Below are positions 35,603 through 44,683 of a DNA stretch of 64,000 nt, piece by piece. Source of the DNA: Glycocaulis sp050485565 (GTDB lineage Bacteria > Pseudomonadota > Alphaproteobacteria > Caulobacterales > Maricaulaceae). Location: assembly GCF_050485565.1 (NCBI RefSeq), contig NZ_JBJHBQ010000001.1, forward strand, positions 310,001 to 374,000, in the 5' to 3' direction. The stretch's first letter is position 1. Each line of letters opens with the position of its first letter. The notes below the pieces were generated by a model. That model made no database searches. It was not told the origin of the DNA and worked only from the letters and a program-made list of their open reading frames with translations. A program made the translations under genes and the position numbers.

Positions 35603-36757
35603 ATGAGCACGAGCCTTGATCTTTCCGCCGCCAACCGGCCTGCCGTAACGCCATCCCTTGCCGGGATGACGCGTAACCAGATTCGCGATTGCCTGGTTGC
35701 CACCGGGCTGGTCGAGGAGAAGAAGGCGAAGATGCGCTCAGGCCAGATCTGGCGCTGGGTCTATCAGTACGGCATCACTGATTTTGCCGCGATGACGGAC
35801 ATCTCCAAGGAGCTGCGCGAGGGCCTCGGCGCGCATTTCACCCTCGCCCGTCCGCGTATAACTGATCGCCAGGTGAGCGTGGATGGCACGCGCAAATACC
35901 TGATCGAGCTGTCACCGGGCGTGGAATGCGAGACGGTGTTCATTCCGGGTGTTGGCCGTTCGGGCGCGCTGTGTGTGTCCAGCCAGGTCGGCTGCACGCT
36001 CAACTGCACATTCTGCCATACCGGCACGCAGGCGCTGGTGCGCAATCTCACCGCCGCCGAGATCGTCCAGCAGGTATTGATCGCCAAGGATGATCTGGCC
36101 GAATGGCCGAGCCGGCTGGAAGACCGCCAGATCACCAATGTGGTGTTCATGGGTATGGGTGAGCCACTCTATAATCTCGATCATGTCGCTGATGCGATTG
36201 ACGTGATTTCCGATGGCGAAGGCATCGGCATTGGCCGCCGGCGCATCACGGTCTCCACCTCCGGCGTGGTGCCGAAGATCGAGGAGCTGGGCGCGCGCAC
36301 CAACACCATGCTGGCGATCTCCCTGCACGCCACCAACGATGCCTTGCGCGACGAGCTGGTGCCGCTGAACCGGAAATACCCGATTGCCGAGCTGATGGAC
36401 GCGATCCGCGCCTATCCGGAGCTTTCCAACTCCAAGCGGGTGACATTTGAATACGTGATGCTCAAGGGCGTGAACGACTCGCCCGGCGAGGCCAAGGCGC
36501 TGGTGCGCCTGCTGCAGGGCATCCCTTCCAAGATCAATCTGATCCCGTTCAACCCGTGGCCGGGTTCGCCTTACGAGTGCTCTGACTGGGCCACGATCGA
36601 GCGCTTTGCCGACATCGTGAACCGGGCAGGCTATGCCAGCCCCATCCGCACACCGCGCGGGCGCGATATCCTTGCCGCTTGCGGGCAATTACGCTCTGAA
36701 AGCGTGAAACAGCGCGCCAGCGAAAAGCGCCGTCTGGAGAGAGAGGCGGGGGCTTGA
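35603..36757 (+). CDS. rlmN: 23S rRNA/tRNA adenine-C2 methyltransferase
   Basis: Dual-specificity radical SAM enzyme that methylates A2503 of 23S rRNA and A37 of some tRNAs. The 384-residue protein has the cluster motif CTLNCTFC (C131, C135, C138), the SQVGC lead, GMGEPLYN, the SLHATND block and the acceptor cysteine in the late RDILAACGQL. The open frame begins 55 codons earlier, but homologous sequence starts near SLAGMTRNQI. Its stop overlaps a possible TTG start of the next gene. Confidence 0.96.
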   Translation: MSTSLDLSAANRPAVTPSLAGMTRNQIRDCLVATGLVEEKKAKMRSGQIWRWVYQYGITDFAAMTDISKELREGLGAHFTLARPRITDRQVSVDGTRKYLIELSPGVECETVFIPGVGRSGALCVSSQVGCTLNCTFCHTGTQALVRNLTAAEIVQQVLIAKDDLAEWPSRLEDRQITNVVFMGMGEPLYNLDHVADAIDVISDGEGIGIGRRRITVSTSGVVPKIEELGARTNTMLAISLHATNDALRDELVPLNRKYPIAELMDAIRAYPELSNSKRVTFEYVMLKGVNDSPGEAKALVRLLQGIPSKINLIPFNPWPGSPYECSDWATIERFADIVNRAGYASPIRTPRGRDILAACGQLRSESVKQRASEKRRLEREAGA

Positions 36758-36789
36758 AGCGTGAACAGCCAATCAAGGCAGGGACGTCC

Positions 36790-37554
36790 ATGACCAGCGC
36801 GGGACCTGGTGCCGGCGCGGCCGGGCCTCGTCTGGCACCACGTGACGATATTGCACAGCTCGCGGAGAAATTTGCGAAGGATGGCAGGGTGCTCGTGCCT
36901 GATCTGCTGCCCGCCGAGACCGCGAACGCCCTCTATCAGCGCCTGCACAGCTGGACCGGCTGGCACCTGGTAAGCTGCATTGGCGGCCAGCACAGGGCGT
37001 TCGAAGCCAGCGCCATGGAAGCACTCGACAAGGCGAAATTCGCCCAGTTCGTCGAGACGGCAGGACTACAGGCGCGCCAGGGCTTCCAGTACCTGTTCCG
37101 TAATTATCCGCTTTATGATCTGGGTATGCAGGACAGGCTGGATGATCCGGTGCTGCGCCAGGCGCTGGGCATCGTGCGCAGCCCGGACTTTCTGGAGCTG
37201 GCGCGCGCGATCACCGGGCGTCGCGCTATCAGCTACACTGACAGCCAGGCGACCGCGTTCGGGCCGGGCCACTATCTCACCACCCACGATGATGATGTGG
37301 ACGGCAAGAACCGGCTGGCCGCCTATGTCGTCAATTTGACACCCGGCTGGCGTGCTGATTTCGGCGGGCAGCTTCAATTCCTGAACGCCGAGGGCCATGT
37401 CGACGAAGCCTTTGTTCCGGGATTTAACACGCTGGCCCTCTTCAGCGTACCCGCCCAGCATGCGGTTAGCGTGGTGGCCCCGTTCGCGCCTGGCTATCGC
37501 TACGCCCTGACAGGCTGGCTGAGACAGGGCACCGAAGTGCCGCCGGGCGCATGA
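36790..37554 (+). CDS. 2-oxoglutarate/Fe(II)-dependent oxygenase (prolyl hydroxylase-like)
   Basis: About 254 residues. The iron site is formed by H and D in LTTHDDDVDGKNR, a distal histidine in PAQHAVSVV and the 2-oxoglutarate-binding arginine in GYRYALTGWLR. The fold resembles the Ofd1/Tpa1-type prolyl hydroxylase domain that modifies a ribosomal protein in eukaryotes. Being sandwiched between two rRNA-modifying enzyme genes (rlmN and rsmB), it may act on a ribosomal protein; this is inference. A TTG start 12 codons earlier, touching the rlmN stop, is also possible. Overlaps rsmB by four bases. Confidence 0.85.
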   Translation: MTSAGPGAGAAGPRLAPRDDIAQLAEKFAKDGRVLVPDLLPAETANALYQRLHSWTGWHLVSCIGGQHRAFEASAMEALDKAKFAQFVETAGLQARQGFQYLFRNYPLYDLGMQDRLDDPVLRQALGIVRSPDFLELARAITGRRAISYTDSQATAFGPGHYLTTHDDDVDGKNRLAAYVVNLTPGWRADFGGQLQFLNAEGHVDEAFVPGFNTLALFSVPAQHAVSVVAPFAPGYRYALTGWLRQGTEVPPGA

Positions 37555-38888
37555 CAGCCAAACGCCGGCCAAACGCCGCCGCTCGCCCCAGACCCCGTCC
37601 GCTCTCCGCCCGTGAGGCGGCGCTGAAAGCCTTTCTCGCCATGGAGGCCGATGGCGCGGCGCTGGATAGCGCGCTCTCCGCCCAGCCCGGCTACAAGGCG
37701 ATGGAGGCGCGCGACCGGGCGTTTGCCCGCGCGATTCTCTCTGCCGCCATCCGCCGCCGGGGTACGCTGGAAGCGGCCTATAACAGCTTTCTCGACAAGC
37801 CCTTGCGCCCGCGCGAGGTGTTTGGCCGGGCCGTGCTCACCCTCGCCTCTGGCGAGCTATTGGTGCTGATGACGCCGCCGCACGCGGTGGTGGATGGCTG
37901 GGTGAGGATTACAGGCGCCGCCGAAGAAGGCCGCCGCCTGAAAGGGCTGGTGAACGCCGTGCTGCGCCGAGTGTCAGAGCGCGGAGCAGAGGCGTTTATC
38001 GCCGCTGATCCGCTCATCGATCTGCCAGACTGGCTGCGCGCGCGCTGGTGCGAGATTTACGGCGAGGATACGGCCCGCGCCATCGCGCTAGCCCGCGCAG
38101 GCGCTCCGCCTCTGGACCTATCCACCAAGCCGGACTTTGATGCAGCAGGCTTTGCGAGCGAAATCGGCGGCGTGCTGCTGCCCACAGGCACGGTACGCAA
38201 AGAGGGGATTGGCGATGTCACGGCGCTGCCGGGCTTTGCTGACGGGAACTGGTGGGCGCAGGACGCGGCAGCGGCGCTGCCGGTCAAGCTGCTGGTCCCA
38301 CTGGAAGGCGAGCGCATCGCAGATATCTGCGCCGCGCCGGGCGGCAAGACGCTGCAACTGGCCGCAGCGGGGGCGGATGTCATCGCGGTGGACCGCTCAG
38401 AAGCGCGCCTGAAGCGCGTCAGCCAGAACCTCGCCCGTACCGGGCTGAATGCGCAGATCATCACCGCCGATGCCACAAGCTGGCAGCCCGATGAGAAACT
38501 CGACGCCGTATTGCTGGATGCGCCGTGCAGCGCGACCGGCACACTGCGCCGCCGCCCGGATGTGGCATGGAGCAAGAGCGAAGCCGATATCGCCAGCCTT
38601 GCCGCCCTGCAGGAGAGCCTGCTCGACAATGCGTTTGCCATGCTCAAACCCGGCGGGCGGCTGATCTACTGCACCTGCTCGCTGGAGCCGGAAGAGGGCG
38701 AAGCCCAGATCGAGGCTTTCCTCAAACGCACGCCGGGCGCTGCCCGCGAACCCGTAAGCGCCGATGAATTGCCGGGTCTTGGCGATGCTCTCACGCCAGA
38801 GGGTGATGTGCGCACGCGGCCCGATATGTGGGCGGAGCAAGGCGGGCTGGACGGCTTCTTCATCGCCCGGCTAGTGAGGCAGCCCTAA
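37551..38888 (+). CDS. rsmB: 16S rRNA (cytosine-C5) methyltransferase, RsmB type
   Basis: Methylates C967 of 16S rRNA. A 445-residue protein with an N-terminal NusB-like helical domain (about 20-150) and a Rossmann methyltransferase domain (about 230-440). Visible motifs: SAM-binding DICAAPGGKTLQ, VIAVDRSEARL, the LDAPCSATGT motif IV with its releasing cysteine and the catalytic CTCSLEPEE motif VI. It belongs to the alphaproteobacterial RsmB set found next to heparinase-like and purH genes, as here. Confidence 0.93.
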   Translation: MTAKRRPNAAARPRPRPLSAREAALKAFLAMEADGAALDSALSAQPGYKAMEARDRAFARAILSAAIRRRGTLEAAYNSFLDKPLRPREVFGRAVLTLASGELLVLMTPPHAVVDGWVRITGAAEEGRRLKGLVNAVLRRVSERGAEAFIAADPLIDLPDWLRARWCEIYGEDTARAIALARAGAPPLDLSTKPDFDAAGFASEIGGVLLPTGTVRKEGIGDVTALPGFADGNWWAQDAAAALPVKLLVPLEGERIADICAAPGGKTLQLAAAGADVIAVDRSEARLKRVSQNLARTGLNAQIITADATSWQPDEKLDAVLLDAPCSATGTLRRRPDVAWSKSEADIASLAALQESLLDNAFAMLKPGGRLIYCTCSLEPEEGEAQIEAFLKRTPGAAREPVSADELPGLGDALTPEGDVRTRPDMWAEQGGLDGFFIARLVRQP

Positions 38889-38932
38889 CCCTTACTGGCC
38901 GCGCCAGCTTGCCCTTGCCGGGGGGCGCTGAT

Positions 38933-39607
38933 ATGCCCGTTACCATGGCGCGCACAGTCAAGATTTCACCCTCCATCCTCTCTGCGGACTTCGCCCGGCT
39001 GGGCGAGGAGGTGAAAGCTGTCGACGAGGCCGGGGCCGACTGGATCCATGTCGATGTGATGGACGGGCATTTCGTGCCGAACCTTACCATTGGCCCGGCT
39101 GTGGTGAAGGCGCTGCGCGGCTGGTCGACAAAGCCGTTCGACGTGCATCTGATGATCTCGCCGGTCGACCCTTACATCGCCCAGTTTGCCGATGCGGGCG
39201 CGGACATGATTACCGCGCACCCGGAAGCCGGGCCGCATTTCCACCGCACCATCCAGACGATCAAATCCCACGGCGTGAAGGCCGGTGCGGCGCTGAACCC
39301 GGCCACGCCCGCCGATGTGCTGGAGCCTGTGATCGAGGAGCTGGATCTGGTGCTGGTGATGAGCGTCAATCCGGGCTTTGGCGGGCAGAGCTTCATCACC
39401 AGCCAGCTAAAAAAGATCGAAAAGCTGCGCAGCCTGATCGACGCAGCCGGTTCATCCACCCTGATAGAGGTCGATGGCGGGGTAAATCCGCAGACCGCCC
39501 GGCAATGCGTCGAGGCGGGCGCGGATGCGCTGGTGGCCGGTTCTGCCGTGTTCTCCGGCGGACCGGCGCGCTACGCGGCCAATATCGACGCCTTGCGCGG
39601 AGGCTGA
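38933..39607 (+). CDS. rpe: Ribulose-phosphate 3-epimerase
   Basis: Interconverts ribulose 5-phosphate and xylulose 5-phosphate in the pentose phosphate pathway. About 224 residues with ISPSILSADFARLG at the start, HVDVMDGHFVPNLTIGP (metal ligands and catalytic aspartate), HLMI, MSVNPGFGGQ and VDGGVN with the second catalytic aspartate. Two ATGs four codons apart (38933, 38945) are equally possible. The frame opens further upstream within rsmB but that part is not conserved sequence. Confidence 0.95.
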   Translation: MPVTMARTVKISPSILSADFARLGEEVKAVDEAGADWIHVDVMDGHFVPNLTIGPAVVKALRGWSTKPFDVHLMISPVDPYIAQFADAGADMITAHPEAGPHFHRTIQTIKSHGVKAGAALNPATPADVLEPVIEELDLVLVMSVNPGFGGQSFITSQLKKIEKLRSLIDAAGSSTLIEVDGGVNPQTARQCVEAGADALVAGSAVFSGGPARYAANIDALRGG

Positions 39608-39617
39608 CACAGCGCCC

Positions 39618-41360
39618 ATGGGCTCTCTCGTCACCAGCCGGGATATCGGGCAGGCCAGCCTTGGCGCGATACGCCGCGAACTTTCCGATTTTGCCAATTT
39701 CCTGCCGCCCTATCGCATGCTGTCTCTGGCGGGCGGGGCGGGCAAGCGCACCATCCATCCTCTCGAACCCGCTCCAGGCGGAGATGCCACGCGCGGCGCA
39801 GCGCTGCTGGCAGGGCGCTTCACGCTGGGCGGCGAGACCCTGGGCGTACCGGCTGGCGAGAGCGTGTGGGCGCTGCCCGCGCCATCGCGTGCCTTTGCCG
39901 CGCGCCTGCACAGCTTTGAGTGGCTGCCCGACCTTCTGGCGGTGCGCGAAGACGATCCCACAGATGCGGCCCTCACCCTGATTGATGACTGGCTGTCATG
40001 GTTTGGCCGCTGGAACAGTTTTGCGTGGAGCCCGGCCATACTGGCGCGCCGGGTGCGTATCTGGCTGCAGGTCCTGCCGCTGCTGGACGGCGGTGATGAC
40101 CGCGGCGCCCGCGATACCCGGCTGAAAAGCCTTGTCCGGCAGACGGCCCGGCTGCGGCGCGCCCTCCCCCTGCTGCCAGCCAGCGCCGAGCGGATAGACG
40201 CCGCCATCGCACTTACAGCCGCCGCGATAAGCCTTGAGCTCGGCACGCGCGCACGCCAGGCCGGCGAACGCCAGCTGGTGGCCGATCTCAAATCGCAAGT
40301 CCTGCCTGATGGCGGGCATGTCAGCCGCACACCGCTGACCAGCGCGCGCATCCTGGCCGCCCTGGTGCAGCTGGATGCGCTGGCCAACGCGCAGGGGCTG
40401 ACGCTCGATACCGAAATCAGCCGGGCGATGGACCGGCTGGCGGGCGCGGTGCGCTTCTTCCGCATGGGCCCCAAAGGGCTTGCCAGCTTCCATGGCGGGG
40501 GCGAAGGATCAACCCGGCTTATTGAAACCGCCATGCGCGGGCGCGAAAAGGTGAAACCTTTCAACGTTGCACCCCATTCGGGCTATCACCGCGCCGAGGC
40601 GGGCGGCTCTGTCGTCATTCTGGATGCGGCAGGGCCAGCAAAAGGCGTGCACGGGATAAACGCCCATGCCAGCGCGCTATCATTCGAGTTTGCGCCGCCC
40701 GGTGGCCGCCTGATCGTCAATTGCGGCTGGAATGATGACCAGCCGCCGGCCTGGCGCGAAGCGGTGCGGGCCACCGCCGCCCATTCGGCGCTGACGCTGG
40801 AGGAAACCTCCTCGGCGCGCCTTATCCGTCCGGGCTGGAAGCGCAATCTGCTGGGCGACCGGTTCGAAACCGGGCCTGATCCGGTGCGTGCGCGCCGCAA
40901 TGAGGAAGATGTCGGCGTCTGGCTGGAATCCAGCCATGATGGCTACCGGGCCAAGTTTGGTGTCGGCATACGCCGGCGGCTCTTCCTGGCCGTGGATGGC
41001 GGCGATCTGCGCGGCGAGGACGGCATTTTCCGCCCCGTAGAGGACGGCCCGCCCGATGATCCGGAGAAGCTTTTGAGCTTCGCCATCCGCTTCCAGCTGC
41101 ATCCCGGCGTGAAGGCGTCTCTTTCGCGCGATTCCCTTAGCGCGCTTCTGGTCCTGCCCAATGGCGATGGCTGGCGTTTTCGCACCGATGGCGGCCCTGT
41201 CAGGCTGGAACGCTCGGTTTATCTGGCCAGTGGCCCAAGCCCTGTGCGCTCGACCCAGCTGGTCATCTCCGGCGAGGCAGAATCGTATGGGGGAGGCGAG
41301 CGGCCGCCAAACCGTGTAAGATGGGCGTTCCAGCGCCTTGGTCGCGTCGGCGGGGCGTGA
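39618..41360 (+). CDS. Heparinase II/III-like protein
   Basis: A 580-residue protein with an N-terminal alpha/alpha-barrel (about 90-320) and a C-terminal heparinase II/III-like beta domain (about 330-560). Markers are WLSWFGRWNSFAWSP, QVLPDGGHVSRTP and the sheet region starting HSGYHRAEAGGSVVILDA. Homologues lie between rsmB and purH in many alphaproteobacteria, yet no heparin-like substrate is likely; the true polysaccharide substrate is unknown. It starts ten bases after rpe, in the same operon. Confidence 0.88.
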   Translation: MGSLVTSRDIGQASLGAIRRELSDFANFLPPYRMLSLAGGAGKRTIHPLEPAPGGDATRGAALLAGRFTLGGETLGVPAGESVWALPAPSRAFAARLHSFEWLPDLLAVREDDPTDAALTLIDDWLSWFGRWNSFAWSPAILARRVRIWLQVLPLLDGGDDRGARDTRLKSLVRQTARLRRALPLLPASAERIDAAIALTAAAISLELGTRARQAGERQLVADLKSQVLPDGGHVSRTPLTSARILAALVQLDALANAQGLTLDTEISRAMDRLAGAVRFFRMGPKGLASFHGGGEGSTRLIETAMRGREKVKPFNVAPHSGYHRAEAGGSVVILDAAGPAKGVHGINAHASALSFEFAPPGGRLIVNCGWNDDQPPAWREAVRATAAHSALTLEETSSARLIRPGWKRNLLGDRFETGPDPVRARRNEEDVGVWLESSHDGYRAKFGVGIRRRLFLAVDGGDLRGEDGIFRPVEDGPPDDPEKLLSFAIRFQLHPGVKASLSRDSLSALLVLPNGDGWRFRTDGGPVRLERSVYLASGPSPVRSTQLVISGEAESYGGGERPPNRVRWAFQRLGRVGGA

Positions 41361-41396
41361 TAGCCAGACGCCAGATTTGTATGGAGCATTCCCCTC

Positions 41397-42992
41397 ATGT
41401 CGGATGAATTCCTTGCGCCGGTACGCCGCGCGCTGATCTCGGTATCGGACAAGACCGGCCTTGTTGCCCGTGCCCGCAAGCTGTCAGAGATGGGCGTCGA
41501 GCTGATCTCCACCGGCGGCACGCTGGCCACATTGCGCGAATCCGGGCTGGAGGCGCTGGACGCCGCCGAAGTGACCGGCTTTCCCGAAATGATGGACGGG
41601 CGGGTGAAAACCCTGCATCCGCGCATTCATGGCGGATTGCTGGCCCGGCGTGACCGGGAGGATGATCTCGCCTCCATGGAAGAGCACGGCATCCCGGCCA
41701 TCGACCTTCTCATGGTCAATCTCTACCCGTTCGAGGATGCGGTCGCCTCCGGCGCAGACATTGATGGCTGCATCGCCAAGATCGATGTCGGCGGCCCGGC
41801 CATGATCCGCGCTGCCGCCAAGAATCACGCCCATGTCAGCGTGTGCGTGGAAGGCGATGATCTGGAAAAGGTCATTGGCGAGATGGAAAAGCATGAGGGC
41901 CAGACCACGCTCGCCCTGCGCCGCCATCTGGCAGCCAAAGCATTTGCCCGCACCGCCGCCTATGACAGTGCGATTGCCGAGCGGCTGGCCGAGGAAACAG
42001 ACGAGCCGGACAACCGCTTTTTCGCGATTGGCGGCGCGCTGTCGCAAGGACTGCGTTATGGCGAGAACCCGCACCAGAGCGCGGCCCTCTATGCCAGCCC
42101 TGCGCCGCGGCCCGGCATCGTTTCGGCAAAGCAGCTGCAGGGCAAGGAGCTGTCCTACAATAATCTCGCAGACGCAGACGCCGCGTTTGAACTGGTCAGC
42201 GAGTTTGATGCCGAAGAGCAGGCGGCCTGCGTCATCGTCAAGCACGCCAATCCGTGCGGGGTCAGCGCCGCCGACAATCTCGCCTCGGCCTATGACCGCG
42301 CGTTTGCTGCCGATCCGGTGAGCGCCTTTGGTGGCATTGTGGCGCTGAACCGCAAGCTGGACGCTGATACGGCTGATCTCATCGCCTCACACTTCACCGA
42401 AGTGGTGATCGCGCCGGAGGCCGATGAAGCGGCGATGGAAATCCTCGCGGCGAAGAAAAATGTCCGCGTACTGGTGACAAATGGCCTCGCCGATCCGGCG
42501 CAGGCTGCCTGGATGGTCAAATCGGTGGCGGGCGGCCTCCTGGTCCAGTCGCGCGATACCGGCCATGTGCTGGCCAAGGACCTGAAAACCGTCACCGAGC
42601 GCGCGCCTAGCGAAGCCGAGCTGGCCGATCTGCTGTTTGCCTGGCGTGTGGTCAAGCATGTGAAATCCAATGCCATTGTCTACGCCAAGGGCGGTACGAC
42701 GTCCGGCATCGGCATGGGCCAGACCAGCCGTCTGGATGCGGCGGTGCTGGCCGCACGCAAGGCAGAGCTGGCCGCGCAGGAAAATGGCTGGGACGAACCG
42801 CGCACGCGCGGCTCGGTATGCGCCTCGGATGCCTTCTTCCCGTTTGCTGACGGGCTGAACGCGGCCATCGAGGCGGGCGCGACCGCGATCATCCAGCCGG
42901 GCGGCTCGATCCGCGATGACGACGTGATAAAGGCGGCCAATGAGGCGGGCCTTGCCATGGTCTTCACCGGCATGCGCCATTTCCGGCACTGA
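41397..42992 (+). CDS. purH: Bifunctional AICAR formyltransferase / IMP cyclohydrolase
   Basis: Last two steps of IMP synthesis. The 531-residue protein has the cyclohydrolase domain (about 1-200) with SVSDKTG (15-21), STGGT and VKTLHPRIHGG, and the formyltransferase domain with LRYGENPHQ, ELSYNNLADADAA and the catalytic KHANPCG. Length is normal. It ends with the TGATG arrangement that shares one base with the start of the next gene. Confidence 0.98.
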   Translation: MSDEFLAPVRRALISVSDKTGLVARARKLSEMGVELISTGGTLATLRESGLEALDAAEVTGFPEMMDGRVKTLHPRIHGGLLARRDREDDLASMEEHGIPAIDLLMVNLYPFEDAVASGADIDGCIAKIDVGGPAMIRAAAKNHAHVSVCVEGDDLEKVIGEMEKHEGQTTLALRRHLAAKAFARTAAYDSAIAERLAEETDEPDNRFFAIGGALSQGLRYGENPHQSAALYASPAPRPGIVSAKQLQGKELSYNNLADADAAFELVSEFDAEEQAACVIVKHANPCGVSAADNLASAYDRAFAADPVSAFGGIVALNRKLDADTADLIASHFTEVVIAPEADEAAMEILAAKKNVRVLVTNGLADPAQAAWMVKSVAGGLLVQSRDTGHVLAKDLKTVTERAPSEAELADLLFAWRVVKHVKSNAIVYAKGGTTSGIGMGQTSRLDAAVLAARKAELAAQENGWDEPRTRGSVCASDAFFPFADGLNAAIEAGATAIIQPGGSIRDDDVIKAANEAGLAMVFTGMRHFRH

Positions 42993-43825
42993 TGGTCTGG
43001 CGGGCCGCCATTCTGGCGCTCACCGCGCTGCTGCTAGCGGCCTGCAGCAATGCGCCTGATACGCTCGAACAGCGTATCGCCATGCTGGAGCCGCATATCA
43101 GCGTTCAGATGCCTCAAGGCGCCTCGGAGCCTGTCCCTGCCGTGCTGATGTTTTCAGGCTGCGGCGGGGTGATCTCCGTGCAGAACGATTATGCCACCAT
43201 CGCCAATGAAGCCGGTATTGCGGCACTGATCGTGGATTCCCACGCTGCACGCGGGATTGGCCGTATGGGTGCGCGCCTGACGGTCTGCAGCGCAGCGCGC
43301 CTGCGCGGTGATGCGCGCGCGGGCGATGTCGTGGCAGCTCTCGAATATGCGCGCAGCCTGCCGCAGATTGATGCCTCCCGGCTCGCCCTGATCGGCTGGA
43401 GCCATGGCGGCTGGACCTTGCTGGATACGTTGACGCTTGCCCATGAGGGTGCGCCGCCTGCCGGGATGGAGGCGCTGCCCGGCAATGCGCTGGAGGGCGT
43501 GCGCTCGGTCATGCTGGTCTATCCGTGGTGCGGATTTCTGTCGCGCGCACGTCACCATGACCTGCCGGCCTATCCGCCGGTCCATGCCCTGCTGGCGGGC
43601 GATGATGTGATTGCCAATCCGCGCGCCTGCGGTGATCTGTTCGAGGCGCAGCTGGAAACGGGCGCGCAGATCGACTGGCAGGTTATGGCAGGGCTGACCC
43701 ACGCCTTCGATGCGCCTGACGAGCCATTTGATCCGCGCGTGCGCCATGACGCACAAGGCGCGGCCCATGCACATGACTGGTTTGCTGAGCGTCTGGCGGA
43801 CAGCCTTCTGGCCGGTCAGCGTTAG
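42992..43825 (+). CDS. Dienelactone hydrolase-like lipoprotein
   Basis: A 277-residue alpha/beta hydrolase attached to the membrane by a lipoprotein signal (LALTALLLAAC, C18). The nucleophile is the serine in IGWSHGGW, followed by an aspartate in LLAGDDVIAN and the histidine in GLTHAFD, as in dienelactone hydrolase family proteins. AVLMFSGCGG forms the oxyanion side. Its start shares one base with the purH stop, so it is translationally coupled to purH without an obvious functional link. Substrate unknown. Confidence 0.82.
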   Translation: MVWRAAILALTALLLAACSNAPDTLEQRIAMLEPHISVQMPQGASEPVPAVLMFSGCGGVISVQNDYATIANEAGIAALIVDSHAARGIGRMGARLTVCSAARLRGDARAGDVVAALEYARSLPQIDASRLALIGWSHGGWTLLDTLTLAHEGAPPAGMEALPGNALEGVRSVMLVYPWCGFLSRARHHDLPAYPPVHALLAGDDVIANPRACGDLFEAQLETGAQIDWQVMAGLTHAFDAPDEPFDPRVRHDAQGAAHAHDWFAERLADSLLAGQR

Positions 43826-43904
43826 GGCTGGCTGGCCATCGGGAGCATACTCGCGCATGGTGGTGGTCAGCGCCGCGCCATACGCACCAAAAAGGGGAGA
43901 CGCG

Positions 43905-44525
43905 ATGTCAGGTTTTACTGCTGCGCAATGCTGGCGTGCCGGACTGACAGGGCTGGCTGGCCTCATGCTTCTGATAACCGGGCTGACGCTTCCGGGTTGT
44001 GGCCAGAATCCGGTTGACCCGGACGCCATATCGCGCACCGGCCCGGTTGTGCTGGTCATCACCGGGGTCGATAGCGCCCATCGTGGCAGCCGTCCTGTCA
44101 CCTATGAGGGCCTCTATGCCATTTACGGTATCGAGGTGCAGGGCGCGCGCGGATTTACCCGCCCGGAACTGACGGCGATGAGCTGGCGCCAGATACGCGC
44201 AGATTTCCCCGTCGGCAGCTCGCCGCGCGTGTTCGACGGGCCTCGCCTGTCCGAGGTGTTGCGCAGTGCCGGGCTGGAGGGGGCGAGCGTGCGCCTTACC
44301 GCCTTTGACGGGTATGAAGCAGAGGTGCCTGCAGAGCTTATTGCCCGCCATGAGCCCATCCTTGCCCTGCGCGCGGACGGCGACCCGCTGGCCACGGGCG
44401 GGCTTGGCCCTGTCATGCTGGTCTGGCCGCGCCTCAACCACAACGATCTGGCCGATATGAACGATGATTTGTGGCCCTGGGGCGTGTTTGCCATCACGCC
44501 TTATCAGCCGAGCGGCACGCCGTAG
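43905..44525 (+). CDS. Exported protein with sulfite-oxidase-like (molybdopterin-binding) fold
   Basis: A 206-residue protein with a signal or lipoprotein sequence (LMLLITGLTLPGC). The body resembles the compact oxidoreductase molybdopterin-binding fold: ELTAMSWRQIRADF, then FDGPRLSEVLRSAGLEG, VRLTAFDGYEAEVP and GGLGPVMLVWPR. In this family a cysteine normally ligates molybdenum; I see none in the expected place, so this may be a non-catalytic member. It lies 79 bases after the hydrolase gene. Assignment rests on pattern memory only. Confidence 0.6.
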   Translation: MSGFTAAQCWRAGLTGLAGLMLLITGLTLPGCGQNPVDPDAISRTGPVVLVITGVDSAHRGSRPVTYEGLYAIYGIEVQGARGFTRPELTAMSWRQIRADFPVGSSPRVFDGPRLSEVLRSAGLEGASVRLTAFDGYEAEVPAELIARHEPILALRADGDPLATGGLGPVMLVWPRLNHNDLADMNDDLWPWGVFAITPYQPSGTP

Positions 44526-44683
44526 CCGCCTTGCACCGCCGCAAAGCCACGGCCCTGAATTAATGGTGCATGGGGGCCGCGCCTGCCCCATCAGTCGTGG
44601 CCGATTATCAATGTCACAAAGGCGTTTGCGTTTGCCCGGCAGGTGCCTAAGCTGCACCCACCAAATTTGTGGGGAGCGACATT

